From Erinaceus europaeus (taxonomy: Eukaryota; Chordata; Mammalia; Eulipotyphla; Erinaceidae), in the NCBI RefSeq assembly GCF_950295315.1, contig NC_080171.1, positions 115,687,064-115,751,063 of the forward strand: DNA of 64,000 nucleotides, read 5' to 3'. Below are positions 1-11,153 of the stretch, one piece after another. Position 1 is the stretch's first letter; each line of letters starts with the position of its first letter. A program made the translations under genes and the position numbers. The notes below the pieces were generated by a model that worked only from the letters and a program-made list of their open reading frames with translations, was not told where the DNA came from and made no database searches.

Positions 1-850
1 TCATTAAGAGACGCAAACTGCAATCTGTCTACCTACCCAGCCCCAACTTCTATTTTTATTATTCTCCAGCCTTCCTGCCAGTTGGCATTTTATGATGAAC
101 CTGATAACTACAGCATATAGCACTAGTTAGAAACATGATCAATTTTTTCCCAAAGGATGAATCAATCTTAAATCTCAAAAAAAAAAAAAAGAAAGAAAAA
201 GTAAAAAAAAGTTTTACAATTAAGCTTCTCTGAAAGCATAAAAATATTTAACAGCCTTTAGGTTCATGATTAGCTCAAAGCCTAGTGATCTGCCTACTTC
301 TCATGTAATTTTCATAATGAGACTCAGAAGTAGCTTTCCTGACCTCAACACAAAGACTCTCATTCAAAAATAACTTATGATGGTTATCATCTTTGCTCTG
401 CTTTTTCATTTCTATTAAATTGATTTCCTCACTGTTAGATCCATCAAGTCGCTTTCCAGGACCTCCAACTTTCTACTTATTTTATCTAACTGATGATCGA
501 AGATGTGTCTATATTTCTCCTGAGGTCCAGCTGAAAACACCTGGATGCACACCTGCAGCAAGCAGATTGAGATCCGATGGTCACCTGGCTTGTAGTCTGT
601 TCAAGTGGTTTCAGAAAGAGAAAAGCATATTAGTTGGTTCTATGACTTCACTGAAAAGCTGTTCCAAATCATACCTAGATCTCCTCTGTCAACTTCCTCA
701 ATCTAAGAAGAGGCATATTGCAAAGCTCTATGTGTTAGATTTGGGTCTTTTTTTTTTTCTCTCTCTCTCTGTGAAAGTCTTTGAATGACAGGGTCACAAG
801 AACATTAAACTGACACGTTTATGAAAATGTCTGTATTAAAGTATACTTGA
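1..850. other. Unique AT-rich DNA, no gene seen
   Basis: I recognise no repeat, RNA gene or convincing exon. There is an A-rich run at about 177-192 and a T-rich run near 749. A 131-codon open frame at 393-788 has no recognisable domain or splice context and is probably chance. Confidence 0.6.
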
Positions 851-1097
851 AGAGGCCTGGCAGTGGTGATACATAATAATATGTTCAAGGACTCATGCAA
901 GGACCTGGGTTATTTCACAAGTGGTGAAGCAGGTCTGCAAGTATGTCTTCCTCTCTCCCTCTCCATATTCCTCTCCCCTCTCAATTTCTCTCTGTCCTAT
1001 CGAATAAAATGATGGGGGGAGATATGGGTGCCAAGAGGGGCAGACTCATAGTGCCAGTAGTGAGCACCAGTGACTGGAAGCCAAGACAAAAAATTTT
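851..1097 (+). mobile_element. tRNA-derived SINE, diverged A/B-type copy
   Basis: The head is decayed and shortened, but the core CACAAGTGGTGAAGCAGGTC, the pyrimidine tract ending CTGTCCTATCGAATAAAA and a type-A-like 3' block with an A-rich end are all present. Part of the head between the A and B boxes has been lost. Confidence 0.8.
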
Positions 1098-1101
1098 AAG
1101 G

Positions 1102-1230
1102 TGATTCAGGAGGTGATGCAGTGGATAGAGCATTGAGGTTCCAAGTTCGATCCCTGGCAGCACAGGTACCAGAGTAATGTCTGGTTCTTTCTCTCCTCCT
1201 TTCTCATGAATGAATAAATAAATTCTTTAA
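1102..1230 (+). mobile_element. tRNA-derived SINE, type D
   Basis: It shows the type D head (GGTGATGCAGTGGATAGAGC), the B-box-like AAGTTCGATCCCTGGCAGCA, then ACCAGAGTAATGTCTGG, and ends in AATAAATAAATTC. It lies directly behind the preceding SINE in the same orientation. Confidence 0.85.
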
Positions 1231-2075
1231 AAAGAAGAAAAGGAAAAAGAAAAAGAAAAAAAATAAGTATACTTGAGAGTCACAGGGTGAAGAAACCAAG
1301 AGATGTCCCTGTTGGAACTGAGACTAACAGACTAGTATTGCTACCTGACAATCATATGTAAGTGAGCACAATCCACAGCTGGTCTTAGCAGAAATGTCAG
1401 GGTACATGGCAAAACAAATATGGAAAATGTAAAAGATGACTCTTTCTTCTCTGACATCTTTCTCACGCTGTATCCCAAATACATACCCCTATCCATCCAC
1501 ATACCCCCGTGGGTAACAATACCAACTTTATGCTGCCCTCGCCTATCCAATCAAAATACAGTCAACACTTGCCAATATATCAAAGTCTGTTGCAGGCAAC
1601 AACAACAAAAAAAACAGCTGTAATCCTGCTCTGACTGAGGGCAAAGAGTGTCACAAGATGTAGCTGACATCATGCTAGAAGAGAGGGGCTCTTAATGGGG
1701 AGTGTGCGACTCTTTCTTTCTTGCCCATCAAACTGTTGTCATGGGTCTTTCTCATCTCTGTCAGCACGGTCTTTACGGCAGCGATAATGCCTGACATCGA
1801 TGTAGGTAGCGATGGCATCGGACAGATAATCCATGAGAGTACATGCTCTGAAGCGATGAAAATAACCCGCTTGGCAGTGAGGCCCCCAAAAGGTGACATG
1901 ATAATCATTTAGCAGATGAAGCAATACAAATCTGGCTCAGGGCTGTGGTGCTGTTAACTATTCTCGCTCGGGTGTTACCTTAGAGACATGCCACCATCGC
2001 CACAAGAGAAATGCAGTAAGAAGCATTTAGAAGGAATGGAAAGACATATATACTCTTATTCAAACCTATCCTCCT
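1231..2075. other. Unique DNA; possible conserved non-coding segment
   Basis: No repeat is recognised. The part at about 1640-2010 has balanced composition, few homopolymers and several CpGs, unlike its surroundings, and contains the palindromic core ATGATAATCAT near 1898. No open frame in it resembles a known protein. A conserved non-coding element is possible but unproven. Confidence 0.4.
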
Positions 2076-2102
2076 TCTCTCTCTCTCTCTCTCTCTCTCT
2101 CT
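2076..2102 (+). repeat. (CT)n microsatellite
   Basis: About 13 uninterrupted CT units. Confidence 0.95.
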
Positions 2103-2193
2103 TCCTGAATCATCAACAAAGAAAGCTAACATACTGTGTACACGGAAATGATAGAAGGGTCTTCTCAATGACAATACTAGAACGGGGGGAAAG

Positions 2194-2275
2194 GACTGGG
2201 GAGATGGCGCAGTCGCAGCACAGAGAACGTGTATGTGAGAGCTCCCAGTGCTACTCTGCTCAAGAATCGAATCGT
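2194..2275 (+). mobile_element. Possible old tRNA-derived SINE fragment
   Basis: The segment starts with a tRNA-like ACTGGGGAGATGGCGCAGTC and later reads AAGAATCGAATCG, a poor B-box candidate. Similarity to type C/D heads is visible but weak. Confidence 0.35.
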
Positions 2276-2344
2276 TTAAATAGTACCGTTAAAATAAAGA
2301 TGACAGAAGCAGGGACTTATATTCGGAAGCCTATTTAAAGTGAA

Positions 2345-2960
2345 CGACAGAAGGAAAAAGCCCTGTGGCCACGTCAAGCATCTTCCAGGTGAGCAATGGC
2401 CTCCTTCCACAAAGGTGGTTTCACCATTCACAGTTTGAAAGGCGTTTTACTATCTCTGCGGCCTCCCTCTATATGTCAGTGTCAACAAGGCACAATCAAC
2501 ATCCCAATGTCAGGTGCAGAACTGAAAGGCCTTCAGGAAACATTCTGTGAGAGCTGCTCATCTCCAGAATCTGCTGGGGGGGGGGGGGGGGCGCAAGTTC
2601 AGCAGAGAAAAATAAGAGGGAAAGGTGGGACCAAAAGCAGCAGAAATTCTCTGGGGCCCTGAACCCAGAGAGCCCTCAAACCCTCTCTTACTTGCTTAGT
2701 GGGAAAGAATGCACCCGTCTTCCTCTTTTTATGTAGTCTCCACTCCTTACAGGCCTTGGGTAAGGTGTCTAATTCCCGCTGCCTCTCAGTGGCCTTTTTT
2801 ACCTTTTGAATAATGATACTAGAGACTTCCTTTGGAGTCAAATTATCTTGTAAAAAAAAAAAATCTAAGTGGCATGTAGATTTAAAGATAGAAATTTAAA
2901 AATTCATATCATATTTACTTATGTTCTTTTTACAATCATTAAGGGCTATTTTGAGTTTTT
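2345..2960. other. Unique DNA with G16 homopolymer
   Basis: No gene or known repeat is seen. A run of 16 G at 2576-2591 sits in otherwise ordinary sequence. Short overlapping open frames on both strands show no domain. Confidence 0.55.
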
Positions 2961-2964
2961 TATT

Positions 2965-3150
2965 TATTTTCTTGATCTTTATTTATTTATTGGATAGGGA
3001 CAGCCAGAAATCAAGAGGGAAGGGGGTGAGAGAGAGGGAGAGAGACAGAGAGACACCTGCAACACAGCTTCACCACTCACAAAGCTTTCCCCCTGCAGGT
3101 GGGGACTGGGGGCTTGAACCTGGGTTCTTGCACATTTTATCATGTGCAGG
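2965..3150 (-). mobile_element. tRNA-derived SINE, type B
   Basis: On the plus strand it appears reversed: TTATTTATTGGATAGGGACA, then ACACCTGCAACACAGCTTCA, CCCCCTGCAGGTGGGGACTG and GGCTTGAACCTGGGTTCTTG. The tRNA-like 5' end (right side) is cut off near CATGTGCAGGG. Confidence 0.85.
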
Positions 3151-3199
3151 GAGTCCTGGGATTTCCAAACAGATAAGATGGGCCTAGACCCTCTCTCTG

Positions 3200-4140
3200 T
3201 TGTTACCAGTCATCTATATCAGGAACAATACAATAGACCCCTTTGTGGGCCCCCATAGGACCTTGCCCTCAACATGGATCAACAATGATAGAGAATGTTC
3301 TGTCCTCTGAAAGAACCTGAGGAAGATGGGTTCTGAAAGTGGGGCAGCTTGGGACATTCCTACTCATGACCACAGAATGTGAGCTCAGATCCACAGGGAT
3401 GCAGAGGTCACATAGGCTCCTAAGCTGAATATGGGCTCCAGATCACATCAGACCGATGGGGTTTACATTCAGCAATATTTATACTCCTTTCCCATATTTG
3501 GGAGCTACTCTCTTCCCTGATCCAACTTTCTGGTCCTTTTTCCAGCCATGACATCATCTCCCAAGACAATAACTTGGATCCACCTGTGTATCAGATGTCA
3601 GGCTCAGAAAAGGGGGGGGGGTAGGATAGTCATGGGCCCTTTGGAATATACCTAAAATAGGCTTACTAACTATCTACAAAACGGAGACCCTCAACTCTTC
3701 ATCTGAACGTAGGTTCATGATTAGTCAACAATTTGTTCGGCTTTCTATGTTAACTCATTTTTTAGCCACCAGGTTCCAGATGCTAACATGATGCCAACCA
3801 GACTTCCATGGACAGACAACCCCACCAATGTGTCCTGAAGCCCCGCTTCCCCAGAGCCCTGCCCCACTAGGGAAAGAGAGAGACAGGCTGGGAGTATCGT
3901 TTGACTTGTCAACGCCCATGATCAGCAGGGAAGCAATTACAGAAGCCAGACCTTCCACCTTCTGCACCCCATAATGACTATGGGTCCATATTCCCAGAGG
4001 GATAAAGAATAGGAAAACTATCAGGGGAGGGGATGGGATATGGAGTTCTGGTTGGTGGGAATTGTGTGGAGTTGTACCCCCCTTATCCTATGGTTTTTGT
4101 CAGTGTTTTCCTTTTTATAAATAAAAATATAAATTAAAAA
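3200..4140 (+). mobile_element. LINE-1-type 3' terminal unit (non-coding)
   Basis: This unit recurs in the window (28865, 29719, 50255, 54853). Marks are CCCATATTTGGGAGCTACTC, then CCAGATGCTAACATGATGCC, GGAAGCAATTACAGAAGCCA, GGGTCCATATTCCCAGAGGG and a 3' end in AATAAAAATATAAATT. It has no ORF of its own. I call it an L1 3' UTR because sister copies (7364, 46175) end with the same ATTAAATCACTAATAA-type terminus as the L1 copy with ORF2 sequence at 18558-21185. It is 5' truncated. Confidence 0.7.
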
Positions 4141-4144
4141 ATTC

Positions 4145-5100
4145 AGGAATCTTTTGTCATACTGACTTTTTTTTTAGTACTGATATCTGTAGAGACCTAA
4201 GGTCTAACAAGATAAAGCCCATGATTACATTACATTAGGGCAAAAACTAAATAGGACCATCACTGATAAATATTACTAACTGCCCTTAAGGATATGGTAA
4301 CATTATATATCTCCTTACATTTATCTTGCTATATCTCCAATTATATTACAACCTTCCTAAGTGCACAGAGCACTTTTTTTCTAAAAGGTTCCCTACATTT
4401 TATTTTTAGGATGACTCTCTGACAAACCCTTTTCCAAAGCAGTTCGGAGGTGTGACTCCCTACCCCTCACTCCATCCCTCCACTGAAAGCAAAATAAATA
4501 ACTAACAGGAAATTAAATAACCTGTACTTAGGGTAAGAGAGACTTGAGTGAGATCCTAAGCAACCTTCCCGTAAGAGACATATTCTCCAAGACACACCAC
4601 AACTCATCAGAGCTGGCACTCTCTTGCTCCATTCAAAGCTCAGAACACTGCAGCCACACTGATTTCAAAGAGAAAAAATCAGTGAGAAATAAAACTAATC
4701 CATTTTAAAATATGACACAGTCATGTTCCTGTTGGTTAGAAGTTAATCTCAGAGACACATAAGTCAGTCCCAAGAGCAGTGTCACATGAGAATGAATCAG
4801 GTCGGAGAGGCCCATGGCCTCTGCAATTATGCAGTTGACCTGCAGCAAAATGTGTATCAATAGCTGACAAGTCAACTCTCTTTAAAAATTTTCAGTATCA
4901 ATATTATCAATCTCAATATCATCAGTATATCAAAATATATCAATATATCAATATTATCAAGCCCATGTCCTCACACACGGCAGGATGTGCATTCTACCAG
5001 GTGTACACAGCTCAGCCCCAAGAAAATGTAGCTGATATGGAAAGCCTTTCTGATGAGGTCATAGCATACATATCACTCATCATCTGTGTGATTATAAGAT
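4145..5100. other. Unique AT-rich DNA with an ATCAATAT-rich patch
   Basis: No gene or dispersed repeat is recognised. At about 4890-4963 short degenerate units of the form ATCAATAT are repeated. Confidence 0.55.
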
Positions 5101-5109
5101 CAAATTCAG

Positions 5110-5315
5110 GGGGCCGGGTGGTGGCGCACCAGTTGAGTGCACATGTTACAGTGCTCAAGGACCCAGGTTCGAGCCTCAGGTTCCTACCTGCAGGGGGAAA
5201 GCTTTGCAAGTGGTGAAGTGGTGTCACAGGTGTCTCTCTGTCCCTCTCCTTCTCTGTCACTCCTTTCCTCTCAATTTCTGTCTCTATCCAATAAATAAAT
5301 AAATAAAACAAAATA
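5110..5315 (+). mobile_element. tRNA-derived SINE, type B, with 8-bp TSD
   Basis: The copy is nearly full length, with head GTGGTGGCGCACCAGTTGAG, B box GGTTCGAGCC and end CTATCCAATAAATAAATAAA. It is flanked by AAATTCAG at 5102-5109 and 5316-5323. Confidence 0.93.
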
Positions 5316-5489
5316 AAATTCAGTTGACAGTATCTCCAGACAAGGAGATAAATAAGTTTACAATAATGTTCCTTTGTCACAAGAACATTCTGTCCCTCCC
5401 TTGCCATTATCACACAGTAAATGAATCAGCAAAATATTAGAATTAGCCATAAAGAATATGACTTAAGCTGGCTTAAAAAGTATAAAGAT

Positions 5490-5775
5490 CAGGCCAGGTG
5501 GTGGTGCACTTGGTTAAGCACACACATTGCCATGCACAAGGATCTGGGTTCAAGCCCTCACTCCCCACTTGCAGAGGGAACACTTCATGAGTGGTGAAAT
5601 ATGTCTGTAACTGTCTATCTCTCTCCTTACTCTCCTCTCTCAATTTCTCTCTGGCCTATCAAATAAAATAGAAAGAAGGGGGGGGGGAATCGTCACTGGG
5701 AATGGTGGGTTTATAGTGCTAGCACCATGCCCCAGCAATAACCTTGGTAACAATTAAAAAAATAAAATAAAAAGA
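5490..5775 (+). mobile_element. Mosaic SINE: type B head, type A tail
   Basis: The head GTGGTGGTGCACTTGGTTAA is type B. The 3' half has CTGGCCTATCAAATAAAATA and then a type-A 3' block (GGTTTATAGTGCTAGCACCA, CCCCAGCAATAACCTTGG). Confidence 0.85.
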
Positions 5776-6424
5776 TAGAGAAACTCATTACTTAACAAGA
5801 AGTCCATCCTATTGTGCTACAATTCCAATTTCACCTATGGAGAAATATTTACCATGGGCCTTAGACTGATGATTAGCACAAGCACTACCAAAACAAAAGC
5901 ATTACTGTAGTTATTTGAAGGGCTTCGTTTATGACTAGTCTTCCCCATCCTTGGGCTACTCAGCTGCTTCTTTTTTAACTGCTCTGGATATCACGTCCAA
6001 ATTCTTGGCCATGGCGTTCCTCGCGCTATGCCATTTTCTGATGTATCAACGTCCATACTCTGGCACAAAACCTGAAATGGAGCACAGATGTGACCTGCCA
6101 AAAACAAGCCTCCAGGAATACAGCTTGCAGATTCCAGTGATGTTTCCTTCAGTTGCTTCCTATTCTCGGTGTGCATTGTAGTTTAGGGTTCTACTGTGTT
6201 TGCTTTGACTGTCACCTCTCTCCCCATTCTGTTGTTGTTGCTGTTTTACTCTCCCATCCTGAAATTATGTAACTGAATATATGAACCAAAATAAGGCACG
6301 GACCTTGTTAAATTTCATCTGAGTTTGTTAACCGATCTTGCTAAGTCTATCACTATCTTTCTAAATTATGATTCAGCTATAATGTATTTATTGCTTCCAG
6401 CTAGAAATATGAAAAGCCATCTGT
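5776..6424. other. Unique DNA, no gene seen
   Basis: A 76-codon open frame at 5951-6181 has no recognisable domain. I see no repeat family. Confidence 0.5.
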
Positions 6425-6760
6425 CTTAGTTCATCCAGGCTATTATAGCAAAAATAACACAAACTGGGTAGTTTACCAACATTTATTTCTCATAGTTCTT
6501 AAGGCTGAGAAGACCAAGATCTGTGCTTGCTGTCTGGTGAGGTCCTGCTCCCTCATAGCCGGTCATGTGTTTACTCCACACAGTGGAAGGGGTGAGCTAA
6601 TTCTCTGGGGCTTCTTTTATAAGGTCACAAATTCATTAGTGAGGACTCCACTCTCAAACCTAATAATCTCCAAAGGAAGACCCCACTCTTTCTGACCTTG
6701 GGAGTTTGAATCTCAATACATGAGTTCTGGGGAACACAAAGATTCAGACCATCATTTTAA
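6425..6760 (-). mobile_element. Ancient MaLR/MLT1-type LTR, inverted
   Basis: The order of motifs (GTCTTAGTTCATCCAGGCTA, GACTGGGT-like ACTGGGTAGTTTACC, TTTATTTCTCATAGTTCT, CTGGTGAGGTCCTGCTCC, CTTTTATAAGGTCACAAATT, GACTCCACTCTCAAACCTAA, ending GGGGAACACAAAGATTCAGA) matches mammalian MaLR LTRs read in reverse, from memory of that family. It is strongly diverged, as expected for a repeat older than the hedgehog lineage. Confidence 0.75.
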
Positions 6761-7363
6761 ACTTCAATTACAGAAAAACCCCAGAGGACAGGGTTCGAAT
6801 CTCCTCTCCTTTAGAAGAAAGTTTTTTCAGTAATTATAATTGGTGGTACTGGTAGGTAGTTGTTGTTTCTTTCCCCTAATTTTGCTGTATACACAAAATA
6901 AGACAAATCAAATCAGTAATCAGAAGCTATTATAATTACATCACCCATTGAGAATCAGAATTTTTAGCATAAATCAGAGAGGGTAAGTGCAATGCCTAAA
7001 GAAGTTAAGATCTGCAATGCTTGAAACTGACATTGAATTAAATATATTATTGAATTTATACACACTTATACTGAGAAAAGTGATATATATGCTTACTTAG
7101 CATTGTCCCCTGAAAAGCCCTAGAAATAGTAATACCGTATCAGACTACTTTCCTAAAATATGATTTCTCATTAAAAGAAAGTAGGGCTTTATGGGGGGAG
7201 TGCAGAAAACGTACAAGATGAACATGGAACATCTTGTCACATCAGATAGCAAGGAAACTATCAAACTATAGGGGTCATATCAAAATAAACCAGCAGTGGT
7301 TTGGGAAGGCTTCTCGGTGAGGTTGATGAGGTAAAACAGCTAATTTTATTCATAGATTTTCTT
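6761..7363. other. Unique AT-rich DNA, no gene seen
   Basis: No repeat family, RNA gene or exon recognised. Confidence 0.5.
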
Positions 7364-7859
7364 CAAGTTTGGGAGCTACTCTCTGCCCTAATCCAGCTTT
7401 CCAGCCCTATTCTCAACCCTGACACCATCTGCTCAGACAATATTTTTGTCCACCTTCATGTTAGATATCAAACTCAAGCAAAAACTGTGGAAGTCCTGAG
7501 TCCCTAGGAACATACCTAAAGTAGACTTCCTAGATTCTTTCCAACCTCAGATCCCTATTTTCAGCTGCTCTATTCCTACTTTTTGGCTTCTGTTCATTAA
7601 TCATTTTGTTCTGAATTATATCTTACTACCTGTAAGCCACCAAGGTGCAGATGCTACTGTGATCCCATCCTGACTTCCCTGATCAGCAGACCTCACCAAT
7701 GTGTCGCAGAACCTCCATTCTCCAGAGCCCTACTCCACTAGGAAAAGACAGAAGCAGGCTGGGGGTGTGGATCAACCTGCCAATACCCATGTCCAGTGGG
7801 TAAGCAATTACAGAAGCTAGAACTCCTGATTTCTGCACCCCTTAAAGAATTTCGGTCCA

Positions 7860-7990
7860 GTGGTCTGGGAGGTGGCGCAGTGGATAAAGCATTGGTCTCT
7901 CAAGCCTGAGGTTCTGAGTTCAATCCCTGGCAGCACATGTACCAGAGTGATGTCTGGCTTTCTCTCTCATAAATAAATAAATAAATAAAT
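7860..7990 (+). mobile_element. tRNA-derived SINE, type D, inside L1 3' end
   Basis: Head GGTGGCGCAGTGGATAAAGC, B-box region GAGTTCAATCCCTGGCAGCA and tail AATAAATAAATAAATAAATA. The flanking 15-bp TSD is AAGAATTTCGGTCCA (7845-7859) and AAGAATTTTGGTCCA (7991-8005). A type A SINE uses the same site in another L1 copy at 63381. Confidence 0.95.
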
Positions 7991-8336
7991 AAGAATTTTG
8001 GTCCATACTCCCAAAGGAGAAATGTTAATGGAAGGTGACCAAAGGGCTCTGAACTCCTATTCCATCAGAACCCAGAGAGCAAGAAGAAAAAAAGGAAGGA
8101 CATTTGGAAGTAGTAAGATGTAGGTGTGACTTAGAAAGGAAGAGAAGGCAAGACCATAGGGAGAAAAGGGAGGACATATATATACACATATATTTACAAA
8201 AATAATAGTCAACCCATATCTGGAACCTTGGGAGAATTACTGTAGGTTCCAGTGGAGGGAATGGGGATACAGAACTCTGGTGATGGGAACAGTGCATAAT
8301 TATATCAGTTAACTTATAATTTAGTAAATCAATATT

Positions 8337-8545
8337 TTAAAACGTTTTATTATCTGTATTTATTGGATAGAGACAGCCAGAAATCAAGAGGGAAGGAGGT
8401 GACAGAGAGGGAGAGAGACAGAGAGACACCTGCAGCCCTGCTTCACCACTCACAAAGGTTCCCCCTGCAGGTGAGGACTGAGGGCTCAAAATCGGATCCT
8501 AGTTAACACTGTAACGTGCGCCCAACCACGTGTGCCCAGCCCCAT
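8337..8545 (-). mobile_element. tRNA-derived SINE, type B, inside L1 3' end
   Basis: A reversed type B copy flanked by a perfect 13-bp TSD GTAAATCAATATT (8324-8336, 8546-8558). It splits the terminal part of the host L1 sequence. Confidence 0.95.
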
Positions 8546-8585
8546 GTAAATCAATATTAAATCACTAATAAAGTAAGATAAAATT

Positions 8586-9402
8586 AACACAGCTTCAACG
8601 TTCTTGAGGAAATTTTACATAACTGTTGAACTGGGGGTTTACTTCACATTTGGCTAACTTCCTTCGTCTTCTCATTCTGTTGGATGCTCCAGGAGGGCAG
8701 GCCATGGATCGGAGCCTGAGTGAACTTAGGCAACAAGGAGCAGTTCATATCGTAAGGGCCTGGCAGAGGCTACAGCACCAAGGTCAGCAAACGTGGGTGG
8801 TGGCCAGAAGGCTGAAGTTGTAAAGTGCTCAGCACATGGCAGGGAACACAACCTTCAGGCTGTAAGCTGACAAGGGAGCACTCCTCCCAAGGGTCTGCTA
8901 ATATGAAAAGTGAATCCAAAATGGTATAAAGCAGGGGTGGTCTCAACAAGTTGTCACACGTATCAGGAAGGCTGTGGTCACAATTCCCAGCTGAGTTGCC
9001 ACTTATCTGTCCTATTTCTCATTCTTGTGAAGAGGTAGACACAAAACCCGTTAACAGGGTTACAGAATGATGATTTCAGTACAACCAATCCCCCACTCTA
9101 TTAACTGATGTTCTCTACTGCAGAGGTCTCTTCCTGATGGTGACTTCTTCTTGTCCCAATCACAGAAACAGCATCTCCCCACTATCCGGATGCTGACCTG
9201 TCCTTTGCAGAAGACTGTCTGAGATGAAAGTCCATTTGCCTCCTAGCTTTTTCATGTATTATTGTGGCTTTGCCACATTGCTGAAGGAGAAAAGTCTTTA
9301 ATTATCTTGGTCATTCCTTCAAAGAAATATTTTAGATTTATTATTTTTAAGAAGATAATATTAATAAATAATAAAAATAAAACTTTAAAAAGATAATATT
9401 AA
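8586..9402. other. Unique DNA, no gene seen
   Basis: No repeat is recognised until the AT-rich stretch at 9330-9400. A 65-codon frame at 8626-8823 has no recognisable domain. Confidence 0.5.
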
Positions 9403-9645
9403 TGGGGGTCAAGTGGTAGCACACCTGGCGAGCACACACATTACAGTGCACAGGACACAGGTTCAAGCCCCTGGTCCCCAAATGCAGGGGTAAGCTTCAA
9501 CAGCGGTGAAGCAGTGCTGCAAGTGCCTCTCTCTCTCTCTCTCTCCTCTCTATCCCTGCTGCCCTAATTTCTGTATCTATGCCAAATAAGTAAGTAAAAT
9601 AAGTGAATAAGCAAACAGGCATAAACTCTTAAAAAAAAAGGGAGG
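9403..9645 (+). mobile_element. tRNA-derived SINE, type B, with 11-bp TSD
   Basis: Type B head (AAGTGGTAGCACACCTGGCG), B box GGTTCAAGCCCCTGG and an A-rich tail. The TSD GATAATATTAA lies at 9392-9402 and 9646-9656. Confidence 0.93.
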
Positions 9646-9656
9646 GATAATATTAA

Positions 9657-10079
9657 CATCACATTTTGGTAGTATACCTACCTGGTAAATGTTTTTATTA
9701 TTGTTTTTTGTTAGCTTTTCACATTTACATGTGAAACTGACACTAAGTTTAAGGAATAAATAGATTTAAAGAGATGGTATATGTATTATATAAAAGTTAA
9801 TTTTCATTTTAATCACTGAATACTACTTCCAAGCTACAGTTGAAAGGTAATCTTGGAAATAAGGAGACCAAAACTATCAAATCACTCTCTCTTTCCTATT
9901 AAAATATGCTGCTATGTCATAGGTACCGTAGACTAAGCATGAACAAATTTTAATCTATATTATGATTGCTCTAAAAAAATGTCTTTTCTTTCACAAAGTC
10001 CCCCCAAAATACCAGGAAAGCCCCAATTTATCATTTTCTTCTCCAGAGGAAACAAGTTCAGTGGGTGGAACCATTTCAA
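9657..10079. other. Unique AT-rich DNA, no gene seen
   Basis: No repeat family or exon recognised. Confidence 0.5.
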
Positions 10080-10290
10080 AACACCATGGTCAGGGTCAGA
10101 GAGAAAGAGCTTACAGGATAAGGCGTGTACCTTGCCATGTGCACAGCTCACTTTTGAGCCCCAGCACTGCATGGAAGGTTCTATGGCACTGGAGGAAGCT
10201 CTCTTAATTTCTGTGGTGTCCCTCCCTCTCTGTGCCACTCTGTAGGGTCTTTAGTGGCCTCTCACTCTAATGGTCTCTGTCCCCTCTAAA
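10080..10290 (+). mobile_element. Old tRNA-derived SINE, type E-like
   Basis: The tRNA-like head is worn. CTTGCCATGTGCACAGCTCA and TTTGAGCCCCAGCACTGCAT mark the B-box region, and the copy ends in CTCTAAATAAAGAG. It is clearly more diverged than types A-D. Confidence 0.55.
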
Positions 10291-10451
10291 TAAAGAGTGG
10301 CCCAGAATGGTAAAACCCTGCATGTGCAAAGCTCTAACTCTGCAAAACAAACAAGTACAACAACAAGAACTGCCCCGCCCAACTTTGTTGATTTTCCACT
10401 AGAAAGTCTCACACACCTACCCCTCACCTTGCACACAAGAACTCTACATGC

Positions 10452-10520
10452 CGGGGCCAGAAGGTGGTGCAGTGGATATAAAGTGTTGGAATCTCACGCA
10501 TGAGAACCTACGTTCAAATA
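10452..10520 (+). mobile_element. SINE type D fragment
   Basis: AAGGTGGTGCAGTGGATATA followed by a degraded CTCACGCATGAGAACCTACG matches the head of type D. The 3' half is missing. Confidence 0.65.
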
Positions 10521-10967
10521 ACTTAAACTGTTCCTATGGTGATAAATATTAGTAGTTAAGTCTTTTTTTTTTTTTTTCATGCAGAGTAAAACTAACAAAT
10601 TCTGAAAACTAAGCTGTGTTATTCACATAAATGCTAAGACGGAGGACATGGCACAGTTCAATTCTATTTTCACCAGAACTTTATCTTTAGAGAGTAAACA
10701 CATGTGTGAGATTAACCTTTACACCCTCAGAAACATCCACAAACAAACCCGCCAACGCTGCACTGGGGACGGGCACAGCTCTGTTCAGGGCAGAGGATCC
10801 CGTTAGAGGCAACAACAGCAGTTACTATTTTCAGATCTCTCTGTTTCAGGAAACTCAACAACTCACAACTCAGCATAATAAAGAAACTAGATTTTTTTTT
10901 CCTCCCCACTCATCCCTCACCTCTACAAAATGTCTGCTGAGAAGCTCCCTTAAAAAATAAATGTGTG
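10521..10967. other. Unique DNA with a T-run
   Basis: A T-run occupies about 10562-10578. No gene or repeat family recognised. Confidence 0.5.
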
Positions 10968-11144
10968 GGCTGGGGAGACAGCATAATGGTTATGCAAAGA
11001 GACTCTCATGCCTGAGGCTCCAAGGTCCCAGGTTCAATCCCCAGCACCACCATAAGCCAGAGCTGAGCAGTGCTCTGGTCTCTCTCCCCTCTCTCTATAC
11101 CTCTCATTAAAATAAATCAATAAAATATTTAAAAAACCAACAAC
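10968..11144 (+). mobile_element. tRNA-derived SINE, type C, with 9-bp TSD
   Basis: A clear type C copy: CTGGGGAGACAGCATAATGG, CCAGGTTCAATCCCCAGCAC, ATAAGCCAGAGCTGAGCAGT and the tail AAATAAATCAATAAAATATT. The TSD AAATGTGTG lies at 10959-10967 and 11145-11153. Confidence 0.93.
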
Positions 11145-11153
11145 AAATGTGTG

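Larger units (their letters stand above)
7364..8585 (+). mobile_element. LINE-1-type 3' end, interrupted by two SINEs
   Basis: The unit begins at TTTGGGAGCTACTCTCTGCC and continues through CAATTACAGAAGCTAGAACT and AAGGTGACCAAAGGGCTCTG to a terminus with TCAATATTAAATCACTAATA near 8550. A type D SINE (7860-7990) and a type B SINE (8337-8545) split it. Rejoining across both is exact at the TSDs. No coding capacity remains. Confidence 0.75.

Noticed and set aside
3755..3967. Recurring 60-90 codon minus-strand frames (also at 12911, 29477, 30595, 46152, 54778)
   Set aside because: They recur only because the L1 3' unit recurs. They lie antisense to it and are broken differently in each copy.
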